Source: Rhabditoides inermis (taxonomy: Eukaryota; Nematoda; Chromadorea; Rhabditida; Rhabditidae). From it: 64,000 nucleotides of DNA. This document shows positions 34,478-47,512 of the stretch, piece by piece. A program made the translations under genes and the position numbers. The stretch lies in the NCBI GenBank assembly GCA_963966185.1, contig CAWZYM010000266.1, positions 124,001 through 188,000 of the forward strand. The letters run 5' to 3'. Each line of letters begins with the position of its first letter. The stretch's first letter is position 1. Under the pieces are notes generated by a model, which was not told where the DNA came from, did no database searches, and saw only the letters and a program-made list of their open reading frames with translations.

Positions 34478-36500
34478 TAGCCGTAGAACTTTTTGTGTAC
34501 CTCATCCAAAGCCGAAGCAACTTTTCGAAACTCACGGGGAAGACGTGCTAACTTTATTGTATAGAGTGTGGATGATAAACTATGCAAATCGACGGCGATT
34601 TGAAAATGATCTCTTCGATCTCGCAGCCGCAGGGTTTTCGAAACGTCGACGATCCGGATCGCTTCAAGATGAATGCGCGAATCGAATTGTGATCAATGAT
34701 GGGAGTTTCGCGCAGTATCCCGCAGCCGAGTGTGATCTATCGCGCTGCGGGTTTGATCAGTCGCCAGCACGTGGCACCAAACGCGTTCGAATCAACCACC
34801 AAACCATTATAGATCGTCACCAACGCGCATTGTTTGGTCGCGCCGGTCTCCATGCAACGAGATACAGCGGGAGAATCGCAGACCACCGTACACCCCCCCT
34901 CCCTTTTCCTTGCAAACGCGACATTTCGATTCTCGCCGTCTGCGAGTGAATCATTCTGCTCGCGCTGACCCAGAGTTTCTGATTCGCACGTAGCCCATTT
35001 CAGGACCGAGATGATGCTGATACACAAGACCTGGTTGACTACCGTAACCGCTTTCCGCACCCCCTCCCCCCCCCCCCCCCCGCCCGCAGCTCACTGCTTG
35101 GAAATCCAGTTCCGGTACGAGCGCGCGACGCCCTGCAACCGTCGAATTGCATAGATCAGACGATCATCTATCAGGGCACGGAATTGAGCGAAAGGGGGGG
35201 GGATTGTCTTTTCTCTCTTTCTCTCTCTCTTCCAAACCGAAACCATAACGGCGACGATTTTGATGGCACATCATTCTTTAAAAATGGAACCAGTTGCCGC
35301 GTAAGCCGCCCGCAACGCAAAGATCGCGCTATAAGTGGGGGCAGAGCCCCACGTGCGAGGCACGACGCGCGCATACCAATTGGACCTGGCCACCGACTCG
35401 ACGCCAAAAACGCACGTATGCGACTTTGATCTCGTGTAATGTATGCAAATCCGGCCCGGCCGCCGTCGGATACAGAGTTGTGGTTGTGGACGTGCGTGTT
35501 GCATGTTTAGTGGGAAGGGACAGTCAGTGAGCGCTGCTCTAGAACGATCTAGAGTTAGAGCAATGTACAATGTTTGCGACGATGCAAAGATCGTCGACGA
35601 CGCAAAGGTTTTCAAGAATCACCATCGCTATCTCTCTCTCCCCATCATCTGCTCCCATCATCTTCTCGCCACCTATCCTATCTCTCTTTTTCCCCTTTCC
35701 TTTTCTCTCTCTCTCCTATCGTATCGTTCTCCATTTCTGTCTTTCTCCCCACTGGCCGCTGCGATATATGCCACAATTAGCCGCCGTCTATCGAGCGTTT
35801 CCGCTTATCACAGAGGTGAGAAATCGGAGTAGAATAAAGTGGCGGACCGAACCACCAAGAGATCAACATTTTCTCCGCTCGAGATGATTCCATCACGCGC
35901 CCGTCATTCGCGAAACTTAGTGACGCTAGCCGGTAACGACGGGATCAAAGACGCGATTTCTCTTCGAAGGGCGGAGAAGTGAGAATGAGAAATGAGAGAC
36001 AGATACGCGAGACGGAATAATCACGCGTTCACCGTAATCCCGCAGTTGGATGTGCGACTAATGCATATGCACATCTCCGTGTCCTACATTCTATAAACCT
36101 TTTGTCTCACAAAATGCATCTCTTGTTTGTTTATGGAAACGAAGCGAGCAGTCTGCGGTTCCATCCAAAAACGTTCCCGTGAACGAGTTATGAACACGGT
36201 GAAAAAAATGTGATTGTGTAACACACAACACATTATTTTTTTGCATGAAATCAGCCCAGGGGACTCAATTGTCGACCGAGCACTGTGATCTCGACCGAGC
36301 ACTGTGTGCTGTACACGTTGAGCTATGCATTTCCATCTCAGAATCAACATCTCCCTCACTACCTGTATCTTTCTCACGCGTTAGCCTCGCTTGACACACG
36401 TCGCTCCACTAAGCGACAACAAACATGAGAAACCGCACGAACATAATACATAACACACAACACACGCAATTTTTCGAAACACATTTTTCGAAACACGTTC

Positions 36501-39500
36501 TCATAGCAGTGAGAGGGGGACGAGGGTGGCGTTGGCTGGAGAGTCAGCTCTCTCCTCCTTCTTCTTTCGGGAAGGACACTCGCAGTAGCCCGCGTCCTCG
36601 CCCGGTCCTCCCTCACCGCCGTACTCGCCGCGCGGACCAGACAGCCCCGGCAGACCTGCAATCAGCATGCTGTCTCTTTCTCTTCCTTCCCCTTTTCTCT
36701 CTTTCCTCCTTTCTCGCGCGAGTGCTAATCTGCAGCAATGAGCCAAGACAAAGTGCTGGCATCGAGAAAAAGGGGGAATAGGGTAGAGGCAACTATCTTT
36801 CCTGCCTGAAACCAGTCAGTACGTAGTTGGCTGTGCTCTTGTTCACTCGTTTGTACATGTGAGTTTCTGAAATCTGTGAGCGTGCGCTTTCCCCACAGTG
36901 GTTACACAAACATAGTTACGGGTGCTCTCTTACTCTTTCTCTCACACACTCACGCACTCACAGGCACATACACTGTGCTCGGACGTTAATTCCAATTAGG
37001 GCACAGTACAAAACTGCCCTAATAACAAGGGCTGCACCTTCTTTTGCCTAGGTACCAGGGATGATACAGGTATACTTTCACAATACATGAACATGTTTTT
37101 TGCCATAGCGTGCAGCGTGATTATCAGATTATCACCCATTCAATCACGTTTTCACCACATTCAAACTCGGAAGTAGCATAGAAACACCTGCAAAAGTCAA
37201 TCAGGCGCGAGGGAATTGTAGTGCAGGAGTGCTCGCACTCGATGTTTGCACTTTATGTTCACAATTTATTCTCGAAGCGTATACCGTACTTTTACCCGCG
37301 ACCGGCACGGTCTGAGGCGAAGAAATCGCAACGTGATATTATACGCTTTCACTCACAGTCATTTATAAACGCGGAACTTGGTCGCGAGTTTCTAGAACTA
37401 GAAACTAGAAAACGAGTGTTAGTACATTATGAATAAGCTGTGAGCACATCCACGGGGCTCTTTGCACGTGCAAATCCAACCGAGAGGATCGCTGGTACAC
37501 GGTATAATCTCTCATATTGTGTAATTCATTTGGAAAAAAACATTGAGGAAAAACACGACCAGCATCGACTAAAAATAAAGTCGTATGCAATCTCATAAGC
37601 AGATGCCGTACAGTTGCATGGAAATGATAGTGTCAAGCGAAGCAATATGAACTATCAAAATGTTTCAACTGTACTGACTCGTCATGCTCTCTTTTCGCAG
37701 ATATCCACAATAGCGGAAGATTATTCTCAACTATTGCCACACCACATGCACAAATGGTAGTCCCAAGAAGTGATAAGTCGCACATCCATAGTTCAACTTA
37801 TCAAACTCATGAAATCACCTTGCATTTTCCGCTGTTTCAGTCGAGCAATTTCACTCTCTAATCGGAAGCGGTCTCTGCGAACGCTTCACTTTGCTCTCAA
37901 GGATACAAATTACAGTACTACTGGCTGATTTTTGCGCATTGACCGCTAATTGAAAGGAAATGCTTCTCGAATCGTAATTTAAGGCTGTTACAGTGCTAGC
38001 GAATACGTAGAGATTAGCATTTTCTCCGCTAATTCTCTCTCTGAGGGAGGAAGTAGCTAGAGTGATCTTTGAGTAAGAAACGCGATACTCTGGATTTATG
38101 ATGTTTTGCGGTTTCGCCGTTCTTGATCGTCAGAAGCACTAAACAAGCCGCGTAACCACCAAAACAACACATAATCACTTCCGTATAATCACTCACTCTC
38201 TCTCTCTCTCTCACTCATGAGTTATGGCAAAAACTGTACGACAGTAGCATCTATTCAAATAACAGTCGCCCACCTTGCTGTCCCACCAATCCGCGCTCTC
38301 CGGTGAGTCCTGGTTGTCCAGCATTGCCGGGCGGCCCCGGCTCCCCCGGATAGCCCGGCTGGCCGATCGAGCCGCGCTCTCCCGCCACACCCGGCTCACC
38401 CTGTGATGGTCAGGCCGCGTGAATGAAGCAATGTTCTTTTGCCACTATGCCACATTCCCGATGAACGCGTAATGCCGGACCGCTGGCTCTAACATCATCG
38501 CACCTTTTCGCCGCGCACTCCATCGGCGCCCGGCTCGCCCGGCTCGCCCTCGTTGCCCGTCTGTCCCGGCTGGCCGGGCTCTCCCGGCACACCCGGCGCC
38601 CCCTCCGCGCCGTCCCTGCCCCGCTGACCCTCGATCCCAGCAGCACCCTGAGTGATCACCCATTGAGAAGGGAATGACGTACTTTCTCATAGAAAAGTTA
38701 TGCGTAAGTCGTTTTGAAGTTTTTTTTGCAATTTTGCACTCGAATACGCACTTTCTAAAGAAAAATGTCCAGAAATGAAATGTGCACAAACGAGCACAGT
38801 TGATAAACTTCCCGCCTTTTGCGGCACATGGTACAATAGACAAGAGTGTATTTTTTAAATGTATTTCCGGTGCTAACTCAATTCGAAAACCAGAGGATAC
38901 ATTCCCTTTAACATGCTTTGGCGCCGCAGGTGCTTTTGCGGTAATGACATAGCGTTCCTCTGCAGCGCCGCGATCTTTCGATCCCGGAAGTCAAACTTGA
39001 TAAGAGAGAGAGAGAGCGCGCGAGAGCGCGAGATGAAGAAAGAAGGTGTGTGTGGGGGGGACGCACCGGCGGGCCGATGTCGCCCTGCGGTCCGGGGTAT
39101 CCGTCGGCGCCCGGCTGTCCGGGCGGGCACACGCGACACGGCCCACCCGCTGGAGACAGGTCGTCGAGCACCTCTCCCGGAAGACCCACCTGAAACAAGA
39201 CACTAGCGTTTCCGGTTTCATGTTTGGTGTCTTGCTGCAAACGCGCGTTGCTTTTGAAATCAAACACTGTCCGCAAAACTTTCTTTTTATCACTTGAATT
39301 GAAACTCTACCGTATGCCGATTCTGTGATGTTATAGTATATGTGCTTAGCGGAGAAAGTTCCGACTGAAGTCTGAAAAGTACATGGTCTAGCACATTCAG
39401 CGCCCTTTACAATCTCGTTCTTTTCGAGAGCAGCTGGAGATCATCAAATTAAACTCGAATCAGTTAAGCCGGAAGACATCTGTCAACATCTGCGATTAGT

Positions 39501-41968
39501 GCGAACACACATTTACTGATTATTTATATGCTGACAGATTGTGTGAAAGAATACATGTATGCTGTACTTTCGATCCGATTTACAACAGCGCGTTTGGAAA
39601 AGCGCCTACAAGGAGACAAGTTTATGAGTCTGAGGGAGGGAAAAAGAACTAATAGCTACAGTTCTACGCTTCTATCTGACAAAGCACTTTGTGTCTTTTT
39701 TTTTGTAGTTTCAGTTCCGCAACTTTTTTTCTTCTCTAACACATCTGAACGGTCCTGGTAAATACAAAACTATTTTCGGTGTTAATATAGTTATGAAAGC
39801 ACTCTCAAACAACGTGATTAATGTGAAATTGTCACTTTCATGTTAAAAACACACTGAACAAAAACCAAAAACATCGATATTCTAATGAGCGCTATTCTAT
39901 AGAACTTCAAATTTCTTATCTGAAAATGTCAGTACATTCAAGGCAATGATGGAACTTTAACTTTTAGAGGGAGCCAACTCTTGGTCTTGGTGAGAAGTGT
40001 TAATTGAACTGACCGCTCCGGCTTCTCCGGGCACTCCAGGCAGACCGTCGACTCCATCGACTCCGGGACGTCCGGCAGGTCCCTCCGGACACGAGTTCAT
40101 CTCGTCACAGTCTGAACAGAAATGAATAAATACGCATTGCTCGATGACGTACCGCACATAGCGTCGGTTTTCTCCTCTGTCGCCGCGCGAATCACTCTCC
40201 GTCCTGACCGCTCGATGCGAAGCTCCCGCCAGATCTCTTTCTAGAAAGAAAGGTACTGCTTGGCAGAAATGTTCATTAATGGAAAAAGGTTTACGTGTGA
40301 TTTGTAATCCACAAAACATGTTCAGTTCCATAATGGCTGGCTTTGTTACGCGCGTCATTATCATTCATCTTTTTTCGTAGTTTGACATTCAAGTAATCCT
40401 AAGCCATATTGAAAACTTCTCATACATTTGGACATCTTCACGTTTGTTGACTGTGCATGACAGATCGCGACCAACCTTTCAGAGTGTCTTTTTTACAGAG
40501 AACGACTCTCGTTTTTTTTCACACTCAGAGCCTCTGTCATTTCGCAAATGTTTGCCCAACCCGGAACCGTTTTCGGCATACTGTATTTGGATTGGAGAAG
40601 AAACAATTATTAAAAAAAAACTTCACGTATGACAACATGACAACAGCTATTAAGAACTCGAAAACAAATTGTGTTGTTTTTCTACTAGTTCCAATTATTT
40701 TCAATGTTGTCATTAACTTAGTAGATTGCCAAAAAAAATGTTTGATTCATGATTTGTTAGCACGTACGATGCGGCTGAAAACTCTCGAACCTCGTGTTGG
40801 GACATGAATGTAACGTTCATGATGTTATGAACCAGTGAAATTCCGATCTTTGATTAGTTTTTCGGTGCGCAGAAACGGATTTTGCCTTGTCTGAAGAGTT
40901 CAAAAATTCATATCACAAGAAAAGTGCAGGTTTTGAAATCGACTCGTAGGCACGTACGCAATTAAATCATGGTTTTATTTTTGATTATTTGAGTTGTTGA
41001 TGTTGTCAGGTCAGTACCGAAGCAAAACCCGCCTCTGCTTTTTTCAAACATTCATTTGGACACAAAAACGTGTTACTCATGGAAATGAGAGGGTGTACCG
41101 GAAATACATGGTTGTTTGGATTCATAGCATGATACATCTTGATTCGAGGATACAATTCTGGATTACTTTTTTGTGTAACAGGAACAGTTTTCCGAGAGCA
41201 GACATGATATCAGATGTGCATTTGTTGTAGTGGACAAGCGAGACGACGAGAAGCCGCAGAGACGTAGAGTATATAGGAAAGAAAGGAGCGGCTGGTCTAG
41301 TGTACATACGTGTAAATTAGAAGATAAAGATGAAAGCTGCCTCCCGATTCAAAGGATTACTTGGCAAAGGGTGTCAAAAGAAGACTATGCCACTACATAC
41401 TACATCATAGTCATAGCATAGCCCAACGATTTTTCAACCACAACAAGAGAGAAGGCGAGATCAAAAGCCGGGCACAGTGAAGCTGCTATGGTAAAAAAAT
41501 GCTATGGTAAAAGATACACAGAGTGTTTTCTCGCGAAAAGCAAATGATACCAACTTGGTCCAACTAAAACTCTTAATAAAAAATTAGTAAGTTAGTCAAA
41601 TAAAAAGTTTCCGTCATCTCGAGCATCACCGATAGCTCGTACGCATCCACGGAAGGACCGTGCCATGAAAACTCGTTGTCACACTGTTTTTCACCGTAAC
41701 CTCAGTTACCTCATTGTAACAATGTGCTACACCACTTCAAAGGGGTTCTGATTCATTCTACTGACAATGCGCTTGGTAAAACAACACCGGATCTCACCTC
41801 GATCCTCGCGAACTCGCGCATCTCTCCCTCCAGCTGTTGGCGGATGGTGTTGACGCGGGCGGAGAAGAGCGGCATGTAGACGGCCACGGAGAGAACGCCG
41901 AGCAAGGAGACACACATGGACGCATAGCAGGCGACGTGACCGCGCGTCAGCATCGCCATGCGCTGCAT
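36501..41968 (-). CDS. nematode cuticle collagen
   Basis: Seven exons in phase give 301 aa: 41798-41968, 40153-40240, 40014-40111, 39067-39189, 38504-38647, 38274-38400, 36501-36655. Residues 1-57 hold a hydrophobic anchor ([20 protein letters not shown]) and [19 protein letters not shown], the cuticle-collagen N-terminal domain. [13 protein letters not shown] follows, then a Cys cluster ([10 protein letters not shown]). Gly-X-Y blocks come next, broken by PCRVCPPG, and the tail is [10 protein letters not shown]. Such proteins trimerise, are processed at the N-terminus and are cross-linked by Cys and Tyr in the cuticle. The R-x-x-R-like sites near residues 70-76 could serve processing. Introns are unusually long for a cuticle collagen (up to 1.6 kb); the whole gene is 5.5 kb. 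The col/dpy/rol paralogue was not determined. Confidence 0.93.
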
Positions 41969-41984
41969 AGTCGCGTCGGCCGAC

Positions 41985-41994
41985 TATATATATA
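41985..41994 (-). promoter_or_regulatory. TATA-like element before the collagen ATG
   Basis: TATATATATA lies 17 bases upstream of ATG 41968. At that spacing it can act as a TATA box only if the 5' leader is nearly absent or replaced by trans-splicing (TATAG at its edge could be an acceptor). Confidence 0.3.
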
Positions 41995-41997
41995 CTC

Positions 41998-42211
41998 AAA
42001 ATGGTCTCGCCTCTGTGAACGGTCCGCTTTTTGCCGGCGCGCGCGCGCGCGGTTTGATGACCGACGACAATGGGGGGATATGGCCGCCCGCCGGTCGTCA
42101 ATCATGGAGCATGGACGAGAGCCTGTTATTGGGTAATTGCATAATATGGTTGAGGGAATTCAATTTTTTTTTGTGTGTGGGGTGGGAATCTGGGGATGCA
42201 GGAAACAGGAA

Positions 42212-42254
<43 letters not shown>

Positions 42255-43053
42255 ACTACGAAAGTTGCTTTGATTGAGCTCCCAGTTCCCAGCTTAGAGT
42301 TTTCTGCCCGTGCGAGAGTAGATCAGTACAACTGTAGGTTAATCCGGCTCCGCTTAAACAAGCTATGTTGTTAATGCGATTGTATTTGATTTCATTAGAC
42401 TTTTTTTTGCGAAGATTGTCTTGATATTGAAGTGAAGAGAGAGCGACTGATGACGATCGCAAAAGTTTCTACAAAGTAAGTATGTTTGAAAAATTATCTG
42501 AAAAAGCCGGATATTCAAAAAAAGACGAGTGCGAATGTCTAAAATAGGAAAGCACCTGGGAATGAAAAAAGGTCATAAGTAACATAAACCCTCACAATTT
42601 ATATCGAAACGCCGATCACGTTCATAGAATCTCGTAGTGGGCTGGTAACAGATACACAAAAGGTTTTGTTTTGACAACTTGTTTTGAAATAAACATGAAC
42701 GGTTGAAATGATACCATATTTCTGTCAGCTTACTATCCGCATCTGCGACGGGAAGATTCCGGACATTCTACCATGCCACCCTTGCATCTGGAACTGGTCA
42801 CTTCGCGATCATTTTTTTTTAAATTCCACATTTGTCCGGTATTGCATTATGTGATCATAACTTACGCGATAACCAACACTTCCGGTATGTTTTCGTTTTT
42901 GATCTGAATGTAAAAAATATTATGTATAATAGGCTCGCACTCATTAGTGCAAGATTTTTCGTTGAAAACTCTTTCGTGAATTTTGAACAGTATACGTAAC
43001 GAGAAACACAGCAGGTTTGTTTTCGCTGTAAGTGTCAACCCCGTAATCATGTG
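41998..43053. other. no gene seen; (GA)n at 42216-42250
   Basis: Upstream of the collagen. It holds a GC repeat (GCGCGCGCGC near 42038), a GA microsatellite at 42216-42250, and otherwise AT-rich DNA. Confidence 0.4.
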
Positions 43054-43118
43054 GCGTAGTGGTAACGCTCTCGCTTATTAGCAAGCAGCGGTCCGCCGGT
43101 TTGATTTTGAGTACTCAT
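43054..43118 (+). repeat. tRNA-like sequence (degenerate)
   Basis: TGGCGTAGTGGTAACG resembles an A box and CCGGTTTGATTTTGAG a decayed B box. Pairing of the acceptor arm is not evident. Confidence 0.4.
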
Positions 43119-43556
43119 GCGAAACTTAATCGAATCGCAAACATCTAATAGATTCTGAATCTAATATAAAAAACCTAATGAATCTAATTAGTTCTGATCT
43201 TTGTTTGATGTTTTACATACAACTTTCTAAGACCGTCTCTCGTAAAGTGGTCATGCGCGGTAACACTACACACCAGCGAGGATGAAACATGCGTCATTAC
43301 ACATTCCTAAATCACTCTGTTTACATAACAAGATGCGCAATAACGTATCACGATCGAGAAAGCACGTGAGACGAGAACTTCCAGTGCTTAGGGACACTTG
43401 TGGTTTTAGTTTTTTTGTTGCTAAGGCTGATTTTGGCAGCAAAAGGTTTTATCAGAACTTAGCGAGTTGTTGAATGAGAAATTTTGAACAGGATTTTGAA
43501 ATCGTCATTCGCTTAGCATACGGACTCTCCTTATCACATGCAATTTTTGTTTTTAA

Positions 43557-43606
43557 AGAAACAGTGGCGACTTATTTCTGACTCGGAGTATTATTAAAAA
43601 AGTATA
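43557..43606 (+). mobile_element. left part of a TTAA-flanked repeat split by the Tc1-like insertion
   Basis: AGAAACAGTGGCGACTTATT and GAGTATTATTAAAA match the beginning of the intact copy at 54979. It is preceded by TTAA. It resumes after the insertion at 45161. Confidence 0.75.
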
Positions 43607-45160
43607 CAGTGGCAGTCAAAAAGGTATCACACATTGGGTTTTGCTCTCTAAAACTATTCAAATGAAAGATAGAGCTCCCATCTTTCGCACACCGTTTTCT
43701 GGACTCTATTCGGATCTGATAGCATGCTCCATATTGACCTCCCTCTATTCTCCCGGTAACAGTAGGCGGATTACTGTATTTACAAAATCATCATTTTCTC
43801 GTTTTTACCTTTGAAAAATTCCCGTGACCAAACCACACTTTCAAAAAAAGTTCTACCCACCATTTTTGGGTAGAACCATTCATTGGGCATCTAACAACAC
43901 CTTGATTTCATAATACATAATTAGTTACTTGATTTTAAATGAGCAATAAAGAAACAACATCAAATCGTTGCAAATCTCTAATTTTAACAAAGCCTAACTA
44001 TACTATAAAATATTATAATGGTCTCAATACTTCGTAGGGTGTCCCTGGTTCACGATAACGGCCTGGCATAGAATCGATCAGCTTGTGGAGGGTCGCAAGC
44101 TCGATCTTCTTCCACTCCTGCTCGAGCAACGCGAACTTCTCGTCCGCATTCTTGATTCGAACCGTGCGAGTCCTCCGATCGAGTTTTTTTCCATAAGTGC
44201 TCCATAGGGTTGAGGTCCGGCGACTGGCTCGGCCATTCCACGACTCTCCACTTACCCTTGTTGAACACGTCCTAAAAGAAGATGGTGCACTGACAAAATT
44301 AGACATTTCTATAAACCGATCTTGATGTGCTTGGAGGAGTGGTTCGGGTCATTGTCTTGCTGGAAGACGTAGTTCCGACCATGAGTTTGCCAAATCCAGG
44401 GCTGCACTTTCCGGAGAACCTTTGAGAACGATCTCAAGAACGATCTCCAATAGATTGAGAACGATCTCGGGCGTAGCGCGGTCGCCCGCGGATTCTCTTT
44501 CGAGATCCGGAGGATGTTTCGATCCGTAGTGGAAGAAGCAATCCTAGGACGACCAGAACTCTTCGGAAAAGAGATGTCGTGAGCGTCGGAGTACTTCTTG
44601 AGCACCTTAGATACCGTAGTGCGGCACACATTAAACTGGGTGACTAGTGCCGCGACCCTCCACAGGCTGATAGATTCGATGCCCCGCCGCTGCCATGCCG
44701 TTATTGTGAACAAGGGACACCCTACGAAGTACTGAGAGAGTTTCAGGCCATTATATCATTTTATAGTCTAATTAGGCTTCGTTAAAATTAGAGATTTGCA
44801 ACTATTTGATGTTGTTTCTTTATTGCTCATTTAAATTCAAGTAATTAATCACGTAAAATGAAATCAAAATGTTTTTGGATGCCCAATGAATGGTTTTACC
44901 AGAAAACGGTGGGTAGAACTTTTTTGGAAGTGTGGTTTGGTCACAGAAATTTTTCAAAGTTAAAAACGAGAAAATGATGATTTTGTAAATGCAGTAATCC
45001 GCCTACTGTTACCGGGAGAATAGAGGCATTTCAAGGTGAAGCATGCTATCAGGTCCAAATAAAGTCCAGAATACGGTGTGCAAAAGATGGGAGCTCTATC
45101 TTTCATTAAATAGTTTTAGAGAGCAAAACCCAATGTGTGATACCTTTTTGACTGCCACTG
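43607..45160 (-). mobile_element. Tc1-like element, 1554 bp, with about 440-bp inverted termini
   Basis: Ends are CAGTGGCAGTCAAAAAGGTA and its inverse, flanked by TA at 43605-43606 and 45161-45162. The inverted similarity extends inward to about 44050 and 44713, unusually long for this group. The interior holds a broken minus-strand transposase. The target is a copy of another repeat, confirmed by the uninterrupted copy near 55016. Confidence 0.92.
44013..44713 (-). pseudogene. defective Tc1-type transposase
   Basis: Minus-strand frames read WQRRGIESISLWRVAALVTQ, then KVLKKYSDAHDISFPKSSGR (paired HTH region), then after a gap YVFQQDNDPNHSSKHIKIGL and, in another frame, VVEWPSQSPDLNPMEHLWKK. 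These are the second Asp region and SPDLNPxEHLW of Tc1 enzymes. The segment with the first catalytic Asp is missing between ENPRATAL and the VQPWIW stretch, and at least one frameshift occurs near 44300. It is therefore non-autonomous. Confidence 0.88.
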
Positions 45161-45300
45161 TATTAACCTAACACATATGCAATTCTCGCGAAAGAACGAC
45201 GATTCTGCGTTACTTTCGAATCTGCCACTGCCACGGATGCAGACGAAAATTAGAATGACCCGCCAACGCTTCATTACTGCACAATCTGGTCGGAGACACG
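45161..45300 (+). mobile_element. right part of the TTAA-flanked repeat
   Basis: TATTAACCTAACACATATGC and CGACGATTCTGCGTTACTTT match 55022-55165. Similarity stops near 45300, so the far end is lost. Confidence 0.7.
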
Positions 45301-45750
45301 AGTTTTTTGGTCTTCGTATTTGTTGTTTAGGCTGAATGTTCAGTTCGATGTGTTTCACATTTTAATTTCCATATCAAAAAAGTTTGTTGTTTGAACATCT
45401 GTTGTTGCATTTTTTTTCTACCTCAGATATGTGCAAATATGTACAGTCAGTCAGTCAGTATTCTTCTTATTTACTTATTTTCCCCGCGGCGTGCGGTCGG
45501 GTCCTCATTTTGCCCCGCCGCCGCCGAATGTTCGGTCATCGACAAGAATCCTTCCCGAGTAACCAGTGAGGCGGCGGGAAGTACTCTCATGTGGAAACAG
45601 CCATGGCGCGAGGAGGTACCACTTGGCATGGAAGCAAAGGAAACCCCGAAGCTCTACACATCAAGAATGGTACTCTAATGGTCCAGGAATGATTACCGAA
45701 CAAGTATCGTCTTGCCGCCACTAACCTCGTCAGCGAAACTGTCTTTCCCC

Positions 45751-45869
45751 GGCGTTAGCCTATTATGTATATAGTACCTTAGGCACTACTGTATGCTTCA
45801 TATCATTATGATTGTGTTGTCATGTTCAGATATAACGATTCCGGATAAACGATTGATTGATTGATTGAT
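45751..45869 (+). repeat. dispersed repeat with GATT tail, copy 2
   Basis: Matches 34008-34130 and ends (GATT)n. The sequence just upstream (45450-45750) has a plus-strand frame ending MEAKETPKLYTSRMVL that may belong to the same element. Confidence 0.6.
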
Positions 45870-45895
45870 GTACAGTCAGGGAGTTTCGGTTTTAT

Positions 45896-45897
<2 letters not shown>

Positions 45898-45956
<59 letters not shown>
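45898..45956. repeat. (CT)n microsatellite
   Basis: Pure CT tract of about 58 bp. Confidence 0.92.
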
Positions 45957-45960
<4 letters not shown>

Positions 45961-46269
45961 GTACTATTACACCAATCCCAATGTTAATGAAATGCCAAAC
46001 TCATTACCTTGGAAATGGTTAGAAATGTGATATTTATCATACGCATAAAAACTATGTTTTTTTTACTAGCTCGCTCAAAGTTCCCGCCAAATCTTCAGTT
46101 CAAATGTTCAAATCGTATTCCCGCACCATGCGTGGTGGCAAGTAGCGCTAATTGGAATACCCTAAAGCAATTCTTCATCGATGGTTTGTCACAACGTACA
46201 ACGTGATTACGCAAAAATGTTTTTTCGTCTGAACAATGAGAGAGGACAAACTCTAATTACACAGTTCAA

Positions 46270-47033
46270 TTCAATTCAATTTATCGCATATATGGGTGAT
46301 TAAAATGTGCGAGTTGCAGAAAGACGTTACAGTGATAATACGGGGGGGGGGGTAAACAGAATGAGCTACTACCGCGCCTTGCTCAAGGGTACTGGCGGAG
46401 ACAAAGGCGAAATGAAACGTGTGGAATGTGGGGACACAGATACATGTGCAAAAGAGATGACGTGTGAGAGACGTCCAAATTCTCCAGTCATGATGCACGA
46501 ATTCGAGACGACGGGAAACCGCCAGATCCAGCTCTGACAAGCCCCCTGAACCGCTCCGCACTTCGCACTCCCACCACATCAGAAGAAAAGCTATTTCAGT
46601 AAGTATAGGCTCTGTGAATGCTCGTGAGTAGTTTGTTCGCAGGATCAAAAGAAGGGATAATTCACATGTTATGTGAACGCCTTGTTGACGTTGGGATGAT
46701 ATTTAATATACCATCTGCATCAAACGGTGAAATATGGTGGGCAACCTTGAAGAGGAAAGTGACGTCATTCAAGAATCTACGAGACTCAAGTGTCACGAGA
46801 TCCAGCAGGCGGAGCCTCTCAGAATATCCGAGGGAGAGGTGACCGGCTCGATGGCAGATGCGTCGCGTGAAATAGCGTTGCACGCCCTCTAACAGGTTCA
46901 CCATGCGCACGCTAGATGGGCTCCACACTTCTGTACAATACTCATGCTTACAGCGAATGTATGTTACATAAGCTTTCACTAGAACAGTGAGATTGCGTGT
47001 TTGATATGCCCTCAGAAAGTTGTTTACCAAAGC
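46270..47033 (-). mobile_element. 3' fragment of a non-LTR retrotransposon (LINE)
   Basis: The minus strand from 47030 encodes FLRAYQTRNLTVLVKAYVTY, EVWSPSSVRMVNLLEGVQRY, FTRRICHRAGHLSLGYSERL and LRLLDLVTLESRRFLNDVTF. This is the typical C-terminal region after the reverse transcriptase of CR1/RTE/Jockey-like LINEs. Downstream pieces such as NSFSSDVVGVRSAERFRG continue in broken frames. The 3' end near 46270 carries a TTGAA-type tail. The 5' part is absent. Confidence 0.78.
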
Positions 47034-47512
47034 GCGCCATTAAATAGTTCAATTGATGAATAGAAGCAGATTAATAAAGGGTTGTCTCTTTTTCTGTATC
47101 ATTCTTCATCTCTCCATCTCATTCGCAACCAATGTTCCAGTTTCTTGTTTGCCTGTGTGATGTGTCAATATATGTTTCAATATGTACTTTTCACACGTTT
47201 TTTTCTCGTCGTCTTTGTGTCTTGTGTCTTGTCTGAGAAAAATGGCGAAACAAAAGATTGAATATTTTATTTTCTAGAAGTATGAAAACATGTCTACTTT
47301 TGTGTTATCTTACTCGTGTGTTTCCCACAAAAATAACTCTCATAACAGTTACACCACACATAACGGTTCAGCACATATGTGAACGAAGAAGCACGCTTTT
47401 TGCGTCATTCAAATGAGTTCTGTTTGATTTCTGTTGTCTATCTTGTCGAGCATAAATGTTTTATCTTACTATATCACTGTTTTAGACTCATTAAAAGACA
47501 CTTTTCAACGCT
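47034..47512. other. upstream region of the chemoreceptor gene
   Basis: AT-rich. An acceptor-like ACTGTTTTAG about 27 bp before ATG 47513 may be a trans-splice site. An in-frame TAA lies between it and the ATG. Confidence 0.4.

Larger units (their letters stand above)
31440..36500. other. 5-kb interval without a convincing gene
   Basis: Upstream of the DM gene. It contains a GC-rich segment at 32210-32600 and several long but biased open frames spanning repeats, none with a domain or coherent splice structure. It may hold 5' untranslated exons and promoters of the DM gene. Also present are a C-run at about 35066-35081 and the GATT-tailed repeat listed separately. Confidence 0.45.

Noticed and set aside
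34224..34949. 241-codon plus-strand open frame
   Set aside because: A (GA)n tract forms its middle as poly Arg-Glu. Neither side shows a recognisable protein.
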